From: Vibrio hepatarius
GTDB lineage: Bacteria; Pseudomonadota; Gammaproteobacteria; Enterobacterales; Vibrionaceae
Assembly: GCF_001274785.1 (NCBI RefSeq)
Contig: NZ_LHPI01000004.1
Coordinates: 124,001 to 188,000, forward strand
DNA: 64,000 bases
Direction of reading: 5' to 3'
The notes beneath the pieces were generated by a model that had not been told where the DNA came from, ran no database searches, and saw only the letters and a list, made by a program, of their open reading frames with translations. A program made the translations under genes and the position numbers. Below, piece by piece: positions 10,078 to 18,025 of this stretch (positions within the stretch are counted from its first letter, which is position 1; each line of letters begins with the position of its first letter).

Positions 10078-11490
10078 ATGAGCCGTTATCGACAATTAGC
10101 CCAGACAATCAAAGCGCAAATCCAGCAACAAGTGTGGCGTTCAGGGGAAAAAGTGCTGTCTATTCGTGCGGCAAGTAAGAGCTACTCGGTCAGCGCGGCC
10201 ACTGTTTTACAAGCGTATCAGCTACTGGAAAGTGAAGGGTGGTTAACCGCGAAGCCGCAGTCAGGTTACTTTGTTACCTCAACATTAGTTGCTCCGAGAG
10301 ATAACGCCTCTTCCGCGCCAAAACTGATACCCTACGATGACGCGCTGTACGAGTATCTCAAAACCTGCAACCAATCAGACGTAGCGTTGGGCGCGGCATT
10401 CCCTTCGTCTGATCTGTTTTCTATGTCACTGCTTAATCGCCATTTAGCGAGCGCGGGAAGAAAGCTGCCCGCAGATAGCGTTTTACACAACTTGCCACCG
10501 GGTAACGAATCTTTACGTCGAAGCATCGCTCAACGCTATATAGCCAATGGCATCTCTGTTTCTCATCACGATATTGTTATCACCTCGGGCGCGATGGAAG
10601 CGCTGAACCTAAGCCTTCAGGTTGTCACGAAAGCAGGGGATAACGTAGTTGTTGAAGCACCAACGTTTTATGGCGCAATAGAAGCGACTAAGCGTAGAGG
10701 GCTGAATTTGATTGAAGTCGGCGTGAGTCCAGAGTCGGGTGTTGATTTGATTGAACTAGAGCGCGCTTTTAAGCAACAGAAGGTTCAAGCATGCTGGTTA
10801 ATGCCAAATTATCACAACCCGACAGGTTCGTTACTGGATGACGAAAGCAAGCAAGCCGTGATGGCATTAGCGAACCAATACGATGTGATGGTGATAGAAG
10901 ACGATGTCTATGCTGAACTCTATTTCGGTGAGCAAAAGCCTAAACCACTAAAATACTGGGATACGCAAGACAGAGTGTTGCTGTGCGGTTCGTTCTCAAA
11001 ATCATTGTGTCCAGGTTATCGTATCGGCTGGGTTGTGAATCGCACGTTGAGCGAGCGGTTACAGAAGCAGCAACTGCTATCCACCTTATCCAGCAGTTCA
11101 CCAATCCAAAGTGGAATCGCACATTATCTGCAATATGAAAGCTTGGATAACCACCTGCGCAAACTGCGCAAAGATCTGAAACAAAGGCAAGCCAAGGTAG
11201 TGGCATTGCTTCAACAAGGACTTCCAGAAGAAGTGACACTGCACGTGCCTGATGGTGGCTACTTTGTTTGGTTGGTATTACCCAAAGCGATTCAAACACA
11301 TAAGATTTATCAGCAACTTTTACGCAGTGACGTTTCTGTCGCCTATGGTGATTTGTTCAGCACTTCAGATCAGTTTGGACACTGCCTAAGACTGAACGTG
11401 TCGTATGAACTGACGCCGGAAGTTGAACAAGCTTTGAAACAGCTAGCAAAACTTATTGAAAATGAACTGTTTGGTGATTTTTCGGCGTAA
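10078..11490 (+). CDS. MocR/GntR-type regulator with aminotransferase domain
   Basis: This 470-residue fusion has an N-terminal GntR winged helix (residues 1-68, with the helix-turn-helix around SIRAASKSYSVSAATVLQAYQLLES) and a fold-type I aminotransferase domain. PLP motifs are present: HNPTG (246-250), D275 and Y278, and the Schiff-base lysine K308 in SFSKSLCPGYRIGW. MocR proteins usually sense an amine or vitamin B6 compound and control a neighbouring gene, but no obvious target gene is adjacent here. The likely divergent partner is the HD-GYP gene, and the gene downstream is a small membrane protein. The start follows AGAGGAAGTT. Ligand and target are unknown. Confidence 0.9.
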   Translation: MSRYRQLAQTIKAQIQQQVWRSGEKVLSIRAASKSYSVSAATVLQAYQLLESEGWLTAKPQSGYFVTSTLVAPRDNASSAPKLIPYDDALYEYLKTCNQSDVALGAAFPSSDLFSMSLLNRHLASAGRKLPADSVLHNLPPGNESLRRSIAQRYIANGISVSHHDIVITSGAMEALNLSLQVVTKAGDNVVVEAPTFYGAIEATKRRGLNLIEVGVSPESGVDLIELERAFKQQKVQACWLMPNYHNPTGSLLDDESKQAVMALANQYDVMVIEDDVYAELYFGEQKPKPLKYWDTQDRVLLCGSFSKSLCPGYRIGWVVNRTLSERLQKQQLLSTLSSSSPIQSGIAHYLQYESLDNHLRKLRKDLKQRQAKVVALLQQGLPEEVTLHVPDGGYFVWLVLPKAIQTHKIYQQLLRSDVSVAYGDLFSTSDQFGHCLRLNVSYELTPEVEQALKQLAKLIENELFGDFSA

Positions 11491-11557
11491 CTGTACTGCA
11501 TTGAAAGTAGGGAAGTGGCGTTTAATGGCGACAGTTTGTCTATTGCAGAGGTTGTTT

Positions 11558-11791
11558 ATGGAAAAGCAGAGTTCGAAACATGAATGTCGCTTAATTGCTG
11601 TCGCGATTGTCAGTGCGTTGCTGGTGGTGATTGGTCACCTCATCCTGTCAAAATCTTTTTCCAACATGCCGCTATTGGAATACACCGCCGCGGCGATTCC
11701 ATTTCTGATGTTTGCCTTGTGTCTCTATGGGATCCGTTACGCGTCAAAGGTGGATATAGGCGAAAAGATGAAAGGGTTTAGAGGCCACTAA
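11558..11791 (+). CDS. Small two-helix membrane protein, unknown
   Basis: This 77-residue protein has two hydrophobic helices (about residues 12-31 and 38-58) and a short basic tail. The same frame is open further upstream, overlapping the MocR gene, but the ATG at 11558 is the best start because AGAGG lies 6 bases before it. Function is unknown; I recognise no family. It may be translated from the MocR transcript, since only 67 bp separate them. Confidence 0.6.
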   Translation: MEKQSSKHECRLIAVAIVSALLVVIGHLILSKSFSNMPLLEYTAAAIPFLMFALCLYGIRYASKVDIGEKMKGFRGH

Positions 11792-11807
11792 TTGACTCTC
11801 TAAACCC
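11774..11807. terminator. Hairpin between the convergent small genes
   Basis: GGGTTTAGAG and CTCTAAACCC form a perfect 10-bp stem with a 14-base loop. It overlaps the 3' end of the small membrane gene. Only short T-runs flank it, so as a terminator it is weak but plausible in both directions. Confidence 0.55.
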
Positions 11808-11819
11808 AAATAACATAGG

Positions 11820-12014
11820 TTATGGCGACATTTTATCTTTGAGATGAACCCCACACGGGTCGGCCTCATCGGGATAAAGCCCTAATTGATCCTCGGCATT
11901 TTGTAGCCAATCAGGATGCCAATAGTAGGGCTGCATACCATTTGGGTGGTCCCATTCTATCGGTCTTTCGTGTCTGCCACAGTATGATAAGTCGTCAAGT
12001 CTAAACACTCTCAT
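11820..12014 (-). CDS. Small protein of the PYYWHPDWL pair (second copy)
   Basis: This 64-residue protein of unknown function is a clear paralogue of the gene just upstream. Over their first 46 residues they align without gaps. The shared pattern is an N-terminal M-x-VF followed by DLSY and then W-x-HP-x-G-x-QPYYWHPDWL-x-x-AED-x-x-GL. It has no signal peptide or membrane segment. The C-terminal 18 residues differ from the paralogue. A very strong ribosome-binding site (AGGAGGTAGGT) precedes the ATG at 12014, supporting real, efficient translation. The aromatic and histidine-rich core could bind metal or a partner, but that is a guess. Confidence 0.75.
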   Translation of the reverse strand: MRVFRLDDLSYCGRHERPIEWDHPNGMQPYYWHPDWLQNAEDQLGLYPDEADPCGVHLKDKMSP

Positions 12015-12121
12015 ACCTACCTCCTCGCTAGAAAACTCAGCTTAGCTCAGAATAAGTATGGTTGAATTATTGATAGTTTGCGTATTACCGAAATGCAAAG
12101 CCAATTTGCAGAAATAGGCGC

Positions 12122-12364
12122 TTAGCTGTCTTTGTCCTGATCGTTCATTTGGTCGATGATCGCTTGCTTCGCATGCTCTTCGTTGGCGGTTTCTCCCACT
12201 TTAATATCGAGATCTTTGCGCCCGTGGAGTCCGGTAATATCTTCGGCAATGTGTAACCAGTCCGGATGCCAATAGTAAGGTTGCTGGCCTTGAGGGTGAA
12301 TCCAACTGTGCACACCATTTTGAATGCCGTTGTAAGAAAGATCTTCAATTTTAAATACTTTCAT
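12122..12364 (-). CDS. Small protein of the PYYWHPDWL pair (first copy)
   Basis: This 80-residue protein of unknown function has the conserved core at residues 1-46 (DLSY at 8-11, QPYYWHPDWL at 28-37, AED at 40-42), followed by a charged tail with an acidic end. GAGGTAACAAA before the ATG at 12364 is a good ribosome-binding site. It lies 107 bp upstream of its shorter paralogue on the same strand, so the pair looks like a tandem duplication, perhaps in one transcript. I do not recognise the family. Confidence 0.75.
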   Translation of the reverse strand: MKVFKIEDLSYNGIQNGVHSWIHPQGQQPYYWHPDWLHIAEDITGLHGRKDLDIKVGETANEEHAKQAIIDQMNDQDKDS

Positions 12365-12440
12365 TTTGTTACCTCATACTCAAATTACACTCATTAAAAC
12401 TAGCCGATGTTCGAGTGAGCTTCCAATATATATGGGCATA

Positions 12441-12467
12441 AAAAAACCTCCACAAGTGGAGGTTTTT
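12441..12467 (-). terminator. Terminator of asnS
   Basis: AACCTCCAC and GTGGAGGTT form a 9-bp stem with T-runs on both sides, 17 bases past the asnS stop on the minus strand. It could also act in the opposite direction. Confidence 0.9.
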
Positions 12468-12483
12468 ATTTACAAACTTTGGA

Positions 12484-13884
12484 TTAGAAGTTTGCAGAGC
12501 GTGGAGTACGTGGGAATGGAATTACGTCACGTACGTTGCCCATACCTGTTACATAAGAAACCAAACGCTCGAAACCAAGACCGAAGCCAGCGTGAGGTAC
12601 TGTACCGTAACGACGTAGGTCACGGTACCAGCCCATGTGCTCAGGGTCGATACCCATTTCACGCATACGATCGTCTAGCACGTCCAGACGCTCTTCACGC
12701 TGAGAACCACCGATAATTTCACCGATACCAGGTGCAAGTACGTCCATTGCCGCTACAGTCTTACCGTCTTCGTTCAGACGCATGTAGAATGCTTTGATGT
12801 CTTTCGGGTAGTTCTTCACGATTACTGGCGCTTTGAAGTGCTCTTCTGCTAGGTAACGCTCGTGCTCAGAAGACATATCGATACCCCATTCAACAGGGAA
12901 TTCGAACTCACGACCAGAATCCAATAGGATTTGGATTGCGTCAGTGTAGTCAACTTGTGCGAAGTCAGAAGAAACGAACTGCTCTAGACGAGTAATTGCT
13001 TCTTTGTCGATGCGTTGTGCGAAGAACTCTAGGTCATCACGGCGCTCTTCAAGTACAGCATTGAATACATATTTCAGCATATCTTCTGCTAGCTTTGCTA
13101 CGTCGTCTAGTTCTGCGAATGCAACTTCAGGCTCAACCATCCAGAACTCCGCTAGGTGGCGGCTGGTGTTTGAGTTTTCTGCACGGAAAGTAGGACCGAA
13201 CGTGTACACTTTGCTTAATGCACAAGCGTATGTTTCTGCGTTTAGCTGGCCAGATACAGTCAGGAACGTTTCTTTGCCGAAGAAGTCTTCGTTGTAATCT
13301 ACTTTACCTGCTTCAGTGCGAGGTAGGTTTTCCATGTCTAGCGTAGAAACGCGGAACATTTCGCCTGCACCTTCAGCGTCAGACGCAGTGATTAGTGGAG
13401 CAGATACCCAAAAGTAACCCTGCTCGTGGTAGAAACGGTGGATTGCTTGAGATAGACAGTTACGAACACGTGCTACCGCGCCGATAACGTTTGTACGTGG
13501 GCGTAGGTGCGCAACTTCGCGAAGGTACTCGATAGAGTGACGAGTTTTTGCCATCGGGTAAGTGTCTGCATCTTCAACCCAACCGACTACTTTTACGTCA
13601 GTGGCTGCTAGCTCAAAATCTTGACCAGAAGCTGGAGATTCAACAACTTTACCTGTTACTTCAACTGAACAACCTGTTGTTAGTTTTAGCACTTCGTCGT
13701 TGTAATTATTTAAATTATTTGGGACCACGGCCTGAATCGGGTCGAAACAAGAGCCGTCATAGATGGCAAGGAAAGAAATTCCAGCTTTGGAATCACGACG
13801 TGTACGGATCCAGCCGCGAACAGTCACTTCACTGTCTACTGCTAGCTTACCGCTTAGTACGTCTTTTACAGGCGCGTAAGTCAT
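12484..13884 (-). CDS. asnS: Asparagine--tRNA ligase
   Basis: This class IIb aminoacyl-tRNA synthetase charges tRNA-Asn with asparagine in the cytoplasm. Its 466 residues match E. coli AsnS. The N-terminal OB-fold anticodon-binding domain (about residues 1-105, with [20 protein letters not shown]) is followed by the catalytic domain. Motif 2 is visible as [21 protein letters not shown] and motif 3 as [10 protein letters not shown] near the C-terminus. The start at 13884 has GGAG somewhat far upstream (12 bases). Its leader contains a strong hairpin that may attenuate expression (see 13915-13969). Confidence 0.97.
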   Translation of the reverse strand: MTYAPVKDVLSGKLAVDSEVTVRGWIRTRRDSKAGISFLAIYDGSCFDPIQAVVPNNLNNYNDEVLKLTTGCSVEVTGKVVESPASGQDFELAATDVKVVGWVEDADTYPMAKTRHSIEYLREVAHLRPRTNVIGAVARVRNCLSQAIHRFYHEQGYFWVSAPLITASDAEGAGEMFRVSTLDMENLPRTEAGKVDYNEDFFGKETFLTVSGQLNAETYACALSKVYTFGPTFRAENSNTSRHLAEFWMVEPEVAFAELDDVAKLAEDMLKYVFNAVLEERRDDLEFFAQRIDKEAITRLEQFVSSDFAQVDYTDAIQILLDSGREFEFPVEWGIDMSSEHERYLAEEHFKAPVIVKNYPKDIKAFYMRLNEDGKTVAAMDVLAPGIGEIIGGSQREERLDVLDDRMREMGIDPEHMGWYRDLRRYGTVPHAGFGLGFERLVSYVTGMGNVRDVIPFPRTPRSANF

Positions 13885-13914
13885 GTTTTAAATATTCTCC
13901 ATTGAGTAAAAATA

Positions 13915-13969
13915 CAACCCAATGTTTTTGTACTACTCACTGTTTGAATAATGAGCAAACATTGGGTTG
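13915..13969 (-). promoter_or_regulatory. Terminator-like hairpin in the asnS leader
   Basis: On the minus strand CAACCCAATGTTT and AAACATTGGGTTG form a perfect 13-bp stem, with a smaller inner CTCA/TGAG stem, followed by TATTTTTA. It lies between the upstream chemoreceptor gene and asnS and ends about 30 bases before the asnS start. It can be the terminator of the chemoreceptor gene or an attenuator of asnS; a plausible asnS promoter lies upstream of it, which would place it inside the asnS leader. Confidence 0.65.
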
Positions 13970-13996
13970 GGTAGAATTCTACATATTCAATGGAAC

Positions 13997-14024
13997 ATAT
14001 TACCTTTCAATTATTATGCTTCAA
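13997..14024 (-). promoter_or_regulatory. Candidate sigma-70 promoter of asnS
   Basis: Read on the minus strand, TTGAAG (14019-14024) and TAATAT (13997-14002) are separated by 16 bases, close to the sigma-70 consensus. Transcription from here would include the leader hairpin at 13915-13969. Confidence 0.4.
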
Positions 14025-14066
14025 CCTTTATTGTCGTTTCCGCAGGCAAAAAATGGCCAAATCGGC

Positions 14067-15680
14067 TTAATTCTTACGCGAAAGTGAAAACTGATTGATA
14101 AGTGACTCCAAATGTTCAGAAAGTTGCTCAAGATTCATACTGATTTCACGCGTTTGAGCCGCCGACTTAGAGGTGTCATTCGCATGCTCAGTGATGATCT
14201 CAACTTTACGTTGTACGTCTTGGCTGATTTCCGTTGTGTTACTGGTTTGACGTTGAATACTTTCCGCGTGGTGTAACGCTTGTTGCATCTCAGAAACAAC
14301 GTCAGACATAGCAACAGACAAGGCTTCCACTTCATTTGAGCGTTGGTGCGCTGTGCTGCAAACGTTATCAACTGAAACCAGAGAAGTCTCACTGTCGCGC
14401 TGGAACTGAGCGATGATGGTTTCGATACTGCCAGTGGCTTCTGAGGTGCGGCTCGCAAGTTGACGAACTTCATCAGCAACCACCGCAAAACCGCGTCCTT
14501 GTTCACCCGCTCGGGCCGCTTCAATAGCCGCATTCAGCGCGAGTAAATTGGTTTGGTCTGCAATGCCTTTAATCACTTCAAGGATGCTTGAGACTTCCGA
14601 AGTCTGCTCATTAAGCTCTGCGATATTGGTTTTCACCAGCTCGATATCAGAGACAAGGTGTTTGATGTCTGAGCTTGCGTTGTGGGCTTGGCTAGCACTC
14701 TGTTCTGCAACGCTGGTGGTGTGTTTAATCAGACTAGACGCATCCTCAGTCGCTTGTTCGACTTGCAGCTGTTGTGACTGCATTTGCTCAATATTGCTTT
14801 GTACGTCGGAGGTCTCTTTTTGTTGGTTGTGTGCTGCTTGGTCCGTCACCATCGCAACGTTAGTCAGTTGGGCGGCAGAGCTGGTTAAGTTGTGCGACGT
14901 ATCCTGAACTTTTTCCAGACTGCTGCTGACCGTGTCCATAAACGAGTTAATCGCTACCGCGAGCTGACCGATTTCATCTTTGTTTTCATGTTCAAGGCGA
15001 CGAGTCAGGTCTTTACTTTCGCTGACGCCTTGCATGTAGTGAGCGGTTTTTTGAATTGGGCGAACGATAAACTTACGGATCAAGAAAAGAGTCAGTAAGA
15101 AGCCAACACAACCTAATGTCGCCATGATAGTGATAGCAATAAAAGTGCGCTGGCTGATCATGCTGGTTACGTGAGATAGGTTGTACTCAAGACGAATCGC
15201 GCCAAGCACTTCACCTTCCGGAACCATATGACAAGATACACAGTTGGTACCGCGGTAGTTTTCGCTCGATTTCATCGGTAAGGCAACAACAATGCCTTTA
15301 CCCCAATCGGCTTGGATTGGTTCAATCACCAATTCACCAGCTAACGCACGTTGGTCGATGTCGTCACTTGGTTTTTGGTTGGCCTGACCTGGGCCATAAA
15401 GTTTGCTGACGGCATCGGCGCGCAGCACTTTCACTTGTTCAATACCGTCTTGAGCTAACGCTTTTTGACGCAAAGTTTCTTTTTGCGCCATCGTGCCCGT
15501 TAGCATCATCATATTAAGGCTGTCGAAATAGTTACTCGCTTTATCGTGGAGCTGTTCACTCAGCACAGAATTCATTAGCTCTTTCTGCTGCCAATACTGG
15601 TATGCAGTCGAGGAGGCGAGAACGAGAGAAAATACGGTAACTAGTGTGACTAGTAGTTTCGCAGTGATCGTTGAGCTCAT
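14067..15680 (-). CDS. Methyl-accepting chemotaxis protein with c-type haem motif in the sensor domain
   Basis: This 537-residue chemoreceptor has an N-terminal membrane helix (about 8-28), a periplasmic sensor domain to about residue 175, a second helix (about 180-205), a HAMP domain, and a cytoplasmic signalling domain with the hairpin tip around [20 protein letters not shown]. The sensor domain carries C147-V-S-C-H151, a covalent haem c attachment motif, in a region resembling the DUF3365/Tll0287-like haem sensor class. Such receptors may sense redox state, oxygen or NO, as shown for DcrA of Desulfovibrio. The start at ATG 15680 is chosen by the membrane helix; the ribosome-binding site is weak. 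It lacks an obvious C-terminal CheR-binding pentapeptide. Confidence 0.93.
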   Translation of the reverse strand: MSSTITAKLLVTLVTVFSLVLASSTAYQYWQQKELMNSVLSEQLHDKASNYFDSLNMMMLTGTMAQKETLRQKALAQDGIEQVKVLRADAVSKLYGPGQANQKPSDDIDQRALAGELVIEPIQADWGKGIVVALPMKSSENYRGTNCVSCHMVPEGEVLGAIRLEYNLSHVTSMISQRTFIAITIMATLGCVGFLLTLFLIRKFIVRPIQKTAHYMQGVSESKDLTRRLEHENKDEIGQLAVAINSFMDTVSSSLEKVQDTSHNLTSSAAQLTNVAMVTDQAAHNQQKETSDVQSNIEQMQSQQLQVEQATEDASSLIKHTTSVAEQSASQAHNASSDIKHLVSDIELVKTNIAELNEQTSEVSSILEVIKGIADQTNLLALNAAIEAARAGEQGRGFAVVADEVRQLASRTSEATGSIETIIAQFQRDSETSLVSVDNVCSTAHQRSNEVEALSVAMSDVVSEMQQALHHAESIQRQTSNTTEISQDVQRKVEIITEHANDTSKSAAQTREISMNLEQLSEHLESLINQFSLSRKN

Positions 15681-15970
15681 TTGTAAATGCTTAATTATTA
15701 GAATTGGAATAGACGTCCGTATAATGACGAAATTGTTATATAACTCAACCAACTGAACGGCGTATTGTGACCATATTTTAAGTGTGGATTATGTAAATGT
15801 GATGTAGGGCTCGTGTAATCAAATCTTTGACGGGTCGCCATTTTTTCGGCGTGCTACAAAGGTCTAATACGGACAGATAAAAATGAAATCAATTTATCGT
15901 GACGAGAAACTTGTCACTAGATCACAATTTCCTTAGTATTGCGTGTCTTTTGCAATGCCCGAGAATCGTT

Positions 15971-16333
15971 ATGAGAACTGAACTTTACAAGGAATTCATG
16001 TTTGAAGCGGCACACCGCTTGCCACATGTTCCCGAAGGTCATAAATGTGGTCGCCTACATGGTCACTCTTTCTTAGTTCGCCTTTATGTTGAAGGTGAAG
16101 TGGATCCGCATACAGGCTGGGTTATTGATTTCTCAGAAATCAAAAGCGCGTTTAAGCCGATTTATGACCGCTTAGATCATTACTACCTTAATGATATTGA
16201 AGGTCTGGAAAACCCAACCAGTGAAGTGCTTGCAAAATGGATTTGGCAAGAGCTCAAACCGAGTTTACCGTTGCTGAGCAAAGTAGAAATCAAAGAAACG
16301 TGTACAGCAGGTTGTGTATACAAAGGCGAGTAA
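15971..16333 (+). CDS. queD: 6-carboxytetrahydropterin synthase QueD
   Basis: This 120-residue enzyme converts dihydroneopterin triphosphate to 6-carboxy-tetrahydropterin, the second step of queuosine (tRNA modification) synthesis. Zinc ligands H15, H30 and H32 (in AAHRLP and LHGHSF), catalytic C26, the D69-H70 pair and E109 are all visible. The open frame extends 24 codons upstream, but the ATG at 15971 matches the known family N-terminus. It is a single-gene unit, divergent from the chemoreceptor gene and closed by a strong terminator. Confidence 0.93.
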   Translation: MRTELYKEFMFEAAHRLPHVPEGHKCGRLHGHSFLVRLYVEGEVDPHTGWVIDFSEIKSAFKPIYDRLDHYYLNDIEGLENPTSEVLAKWIWQELKPSLPLLSKVEIKETCTAGCVYKGE

Positions 16334-16359
16334 CTCGATTCCGTCTTTAAAATGCAAAA

Positions 16360-16386
16360 AGCGAAGCTCTTAGCTTCGCTTTTTTA
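16360..16386 (+). terminator. Terminator of queD
   Basis: AGCGAAGCT and AGCTTCGCT form a perfect 9-bp stem with a 3-base loop, followed by TTTTTT. Confidence 0.93.
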
Positions 16387-16518
16387 ATGACATAAATAAC
16401 TATGGTTTTACTTACTCTATGGTTAAAAAATCTACATAAGTGAAATTTTGTCCGATTTTTCCATTGCAATCGAGCTTTCAATAGATAATATGAAATGACC
16501 TCTTGGTTTGAGAGGTAG

Positions 16519-16537
16519 ATCGCACAAGGAGTGCGAT
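16519..16537 (+). promoter_or_regulatory. Small hairpin in the tyrP-type leader
   Basis: ATCGCAC and GTGCGAT form a perfect 7-bp stem with an AAGGA loop. It lies upstream of the leader ORF in a long non-coding leader. Its role is not known. Confidence 0.4.
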
Positions 16538-16560
16538 GTGTTATTTATGGATTGATTAGC

Positions 16561-16578
16561 TGTAATGGATATTTTCAT
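16561..16578 (+). promoter_or_regulatory. Weak TyrR-box-like site upstream of the tyrP-type gene
   Basis: TGTAAT-N6-TTTCAT resembles the TyrR box TGTAAA-N6-TTTACA (5 of 6 and 4 of 6). TyrR, encoded at 27865, controls aromatic amino acid carriers in E. coli. The match is imperfect and the site overlaps the start of the leader ORF, so it is suggestive only. Confidence 0.35.
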
Positions 16579-16744
16579 GATTTTCAAAATCACCACACCA
16601 ATCATTGAGCCGACTGAAGGGTCGCCACACCAAGCTTCAGTATCTCTTTCTCATCTTATTGGCTCGCTTAGCCCATTTGCTTCTTATCTCTCTGCTTTTC
16701 CTCGCTTCTTCTCTATTAAAGCCCGCTGTTCGTATTCCTTTTGA
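16577..16744 (+). CDS. Candidate 55-residue leader peptide upstream of the tyrP-type carrier
   Basis: This short ORF begins ATGATTTTC with GGAT 6 bases before the ATG and ends 68 bases before the transporter start. Its last 24 residues contain six Phe and two Tyr (…PFASY…AFPRFF…SYSF). From about 16620 to 16745 the coding strand is strikingly C- and T-rich and poor in G, as are Rho-loading (rut) regions. This looks like a regulatory leader in the style of tnaC before tryptophanase, where ribosome stalling on a leader peptide blocks Rho. I recognise no homologue, and no hairpin with a T-run follows. It could also be a non-coding C-rich leader. Confidence 0.4.
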   Translation: MIFKITTPIIEPTEGSPHQASVSLSHLIGSLSPFASYLSAFPRFFSIKARCSYSF

Positions 16745-16812
16745 TTGTTAGCCATCGCGCTAGGCACACGCGCATCTAAATCTTTTATCAATCAAAAATA
16801 GAATACGACACT

Positions 16813-17973
16813 ATGAACACTAAACTTTTAGGGAGCTCCCTAATTATCTCTGGCACAGCGCTCGGTGCTGGCATGCTCGCGATCCCGATGGTACTGGCTC
16901 AATTTGGCCTATGGTACGGGACGTTATTAATGATTTTTATTTGTTTCGGCACAACTTACGCAGCACTGCTGCTGCTCGAAGCAACGGTAAAAGCGGGTGG
17001 TGGGTTAGGGCTTAACTCCATCGCACGCAAAACGCTGGGAAAAGGCGGACAACTGATTTCCAATGGCCTACTGTATGCGTTACTTATCTGCCTATTAATG
17101 GCTTACATTCTTGGTGCAGCAGATCTGTTTGGTCAAATGGCGTCAAAGTTAGGTATTGAAATCACAAATACCCAAAGCCAAGTCGGATTCACGTTGATTT
17201 CTGGTCTGGTGATCGCCGCAGGCACGGGGATTATCGATAAGCTTAATCGCGCGCTATTTTTTGTGATGATCGCGAGTTTATCCGCCACCTTAGTATTTTT
17301 GATGCCTGAATTCAGTGCTAACAATCTTGCGCGAGTGATTAACAATGATCATCTTGAGTTAATCAAAACCAGCGCGGTGTTATTCACCAGTTTTGGCTTT
17401 ATGGTGGTTATTCCATCTCTGGTTGCTTACAACCATGAAGCGACGGATACACAGCTGAGAAACATGGTGATCGTCGGTTCACTGATCCCACTGGTATGTT
17501 ACTTGTGTTGGTTGTTTGCGGTGGTCGGCAACTTAAACCCAACACAACTGGGCGAGCTGAAAGGTGTCGGCGATCTTATCGCGGCGTTTGAGCACCACTC
17601 TAGCTGGATTGGTTCGTTGCTGGCGGTGTTTACGGGTTTAGCCTTGTTGACTTCGTTCTTTGGCGTTGCGATGTCTCTGTATAACCAGAACCGCGACATG
17701 TTCAATAAGAACCGTGTTGTCACATACATTCTGACCTTTATCTTACCTCTGATTGGCTCGTTGTTTGCGGCCGACAAGTTCCTAGCGGTATTGGGCTACG
17801 CTGGCATTATATTAGTGTTGTTGGCGGTGTTTGTACCTCTAGCGATGGTTTACAAGCTAAGACAGTCACAAAGTGCCGAGAGCGCAGAGCGTTACACTGC
17901 AGAAGGAGGTAAGCCTATGTTGGTATTCTCTTTACTGTTTGGTGTGTTCTTACTTGCCTCGCAACTTGTTTAG
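16813..17973 (+). CDS. Aromatic amino acid carrier of the TyrP/Mtr/TnaB (HAAAP) family
   Basis: This 386-residue inner-membrane protein has about 11 hydrophobic helices. The N-terminal GSSLIISGTALGAGMLAIP stretch and the GFMVVIPSLVAYNH motif are hallmarks of the HAAAP family of proton-linked aromatic amino acid importers. Length and sequence fit the tyrosine/tryptophan branch; tyrosine versus tryptophan specificity cannot be decided by eye. The start ATG at 16813 has only a weak ribosome-binding site, consistent with coupling to upstream translation or regulation through its roughly 300-base leader. Regulation by the TyrR encoded at 27865 is an inference. Confidence 0.88.
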   Translation: MNTKLLGSSLIISGTALGAGMLAIPMVLAQFGLWYGTLLMIFICFGTTYAALLLLEATVKAGGGLGLNSIARKTLGKGGQLISNGLLYALLICLLMAYILGAADLFGQMASKLGIEITNTQSQVGFTLISGLVIAAGTGIIDKLNRALFFVMIASLSATLVFLMPEFSANNLARVINNDHLELIKTSAVLFTSFGFMVVIPSLVAYNHEATDTQLRNMVIVGSLIPLVCYLCWLFAVVGNLNPTQLGELKGVGDLIAAFEHHSSWIGSLLAVFTGLALLTSFFGVAMSLYNQNRDMFNKNRVVTYILTFILPLIGSLFAADKFLAVLGYAGIILVLLAVFVPLAMVYKLRQSQSAESAERYTAEGGKPMLVFSLLFGVFLLASQLV

Positions 17974-17975
17974 TT

Positions 17976-18010
17976 AAAAAAAAAGCCCGAGCATTTGCTC
18001 GGGCTTTTTG
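17976..18010. terminator. Bidirectional terminator between the carrier gene and sdaA
   Basis: AAAAAGCCCGAGC and GCTCGGGCTTTTT form a strong stem with T-runs on both strands, between convergent genes. Confidence 0.93.
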
Positions 18011-18025
18011 ATGCTATCGGTAGGA

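Noticed and set aside
11456..11557. N-terminal extension of the small membrane protein gene at 11558
   Set aside because: It overlaps the MocR coding end, reads as unlikely protein, and the downstream ATG has the better ribosome-binding site.
13548..14087. A 179-codon open frame on the plus strand across the asnS 5' end
   Set aside because: It is antisense to asnS and its leader, lacks a ribosome-binding site and has a composition typical of a shadow frame.
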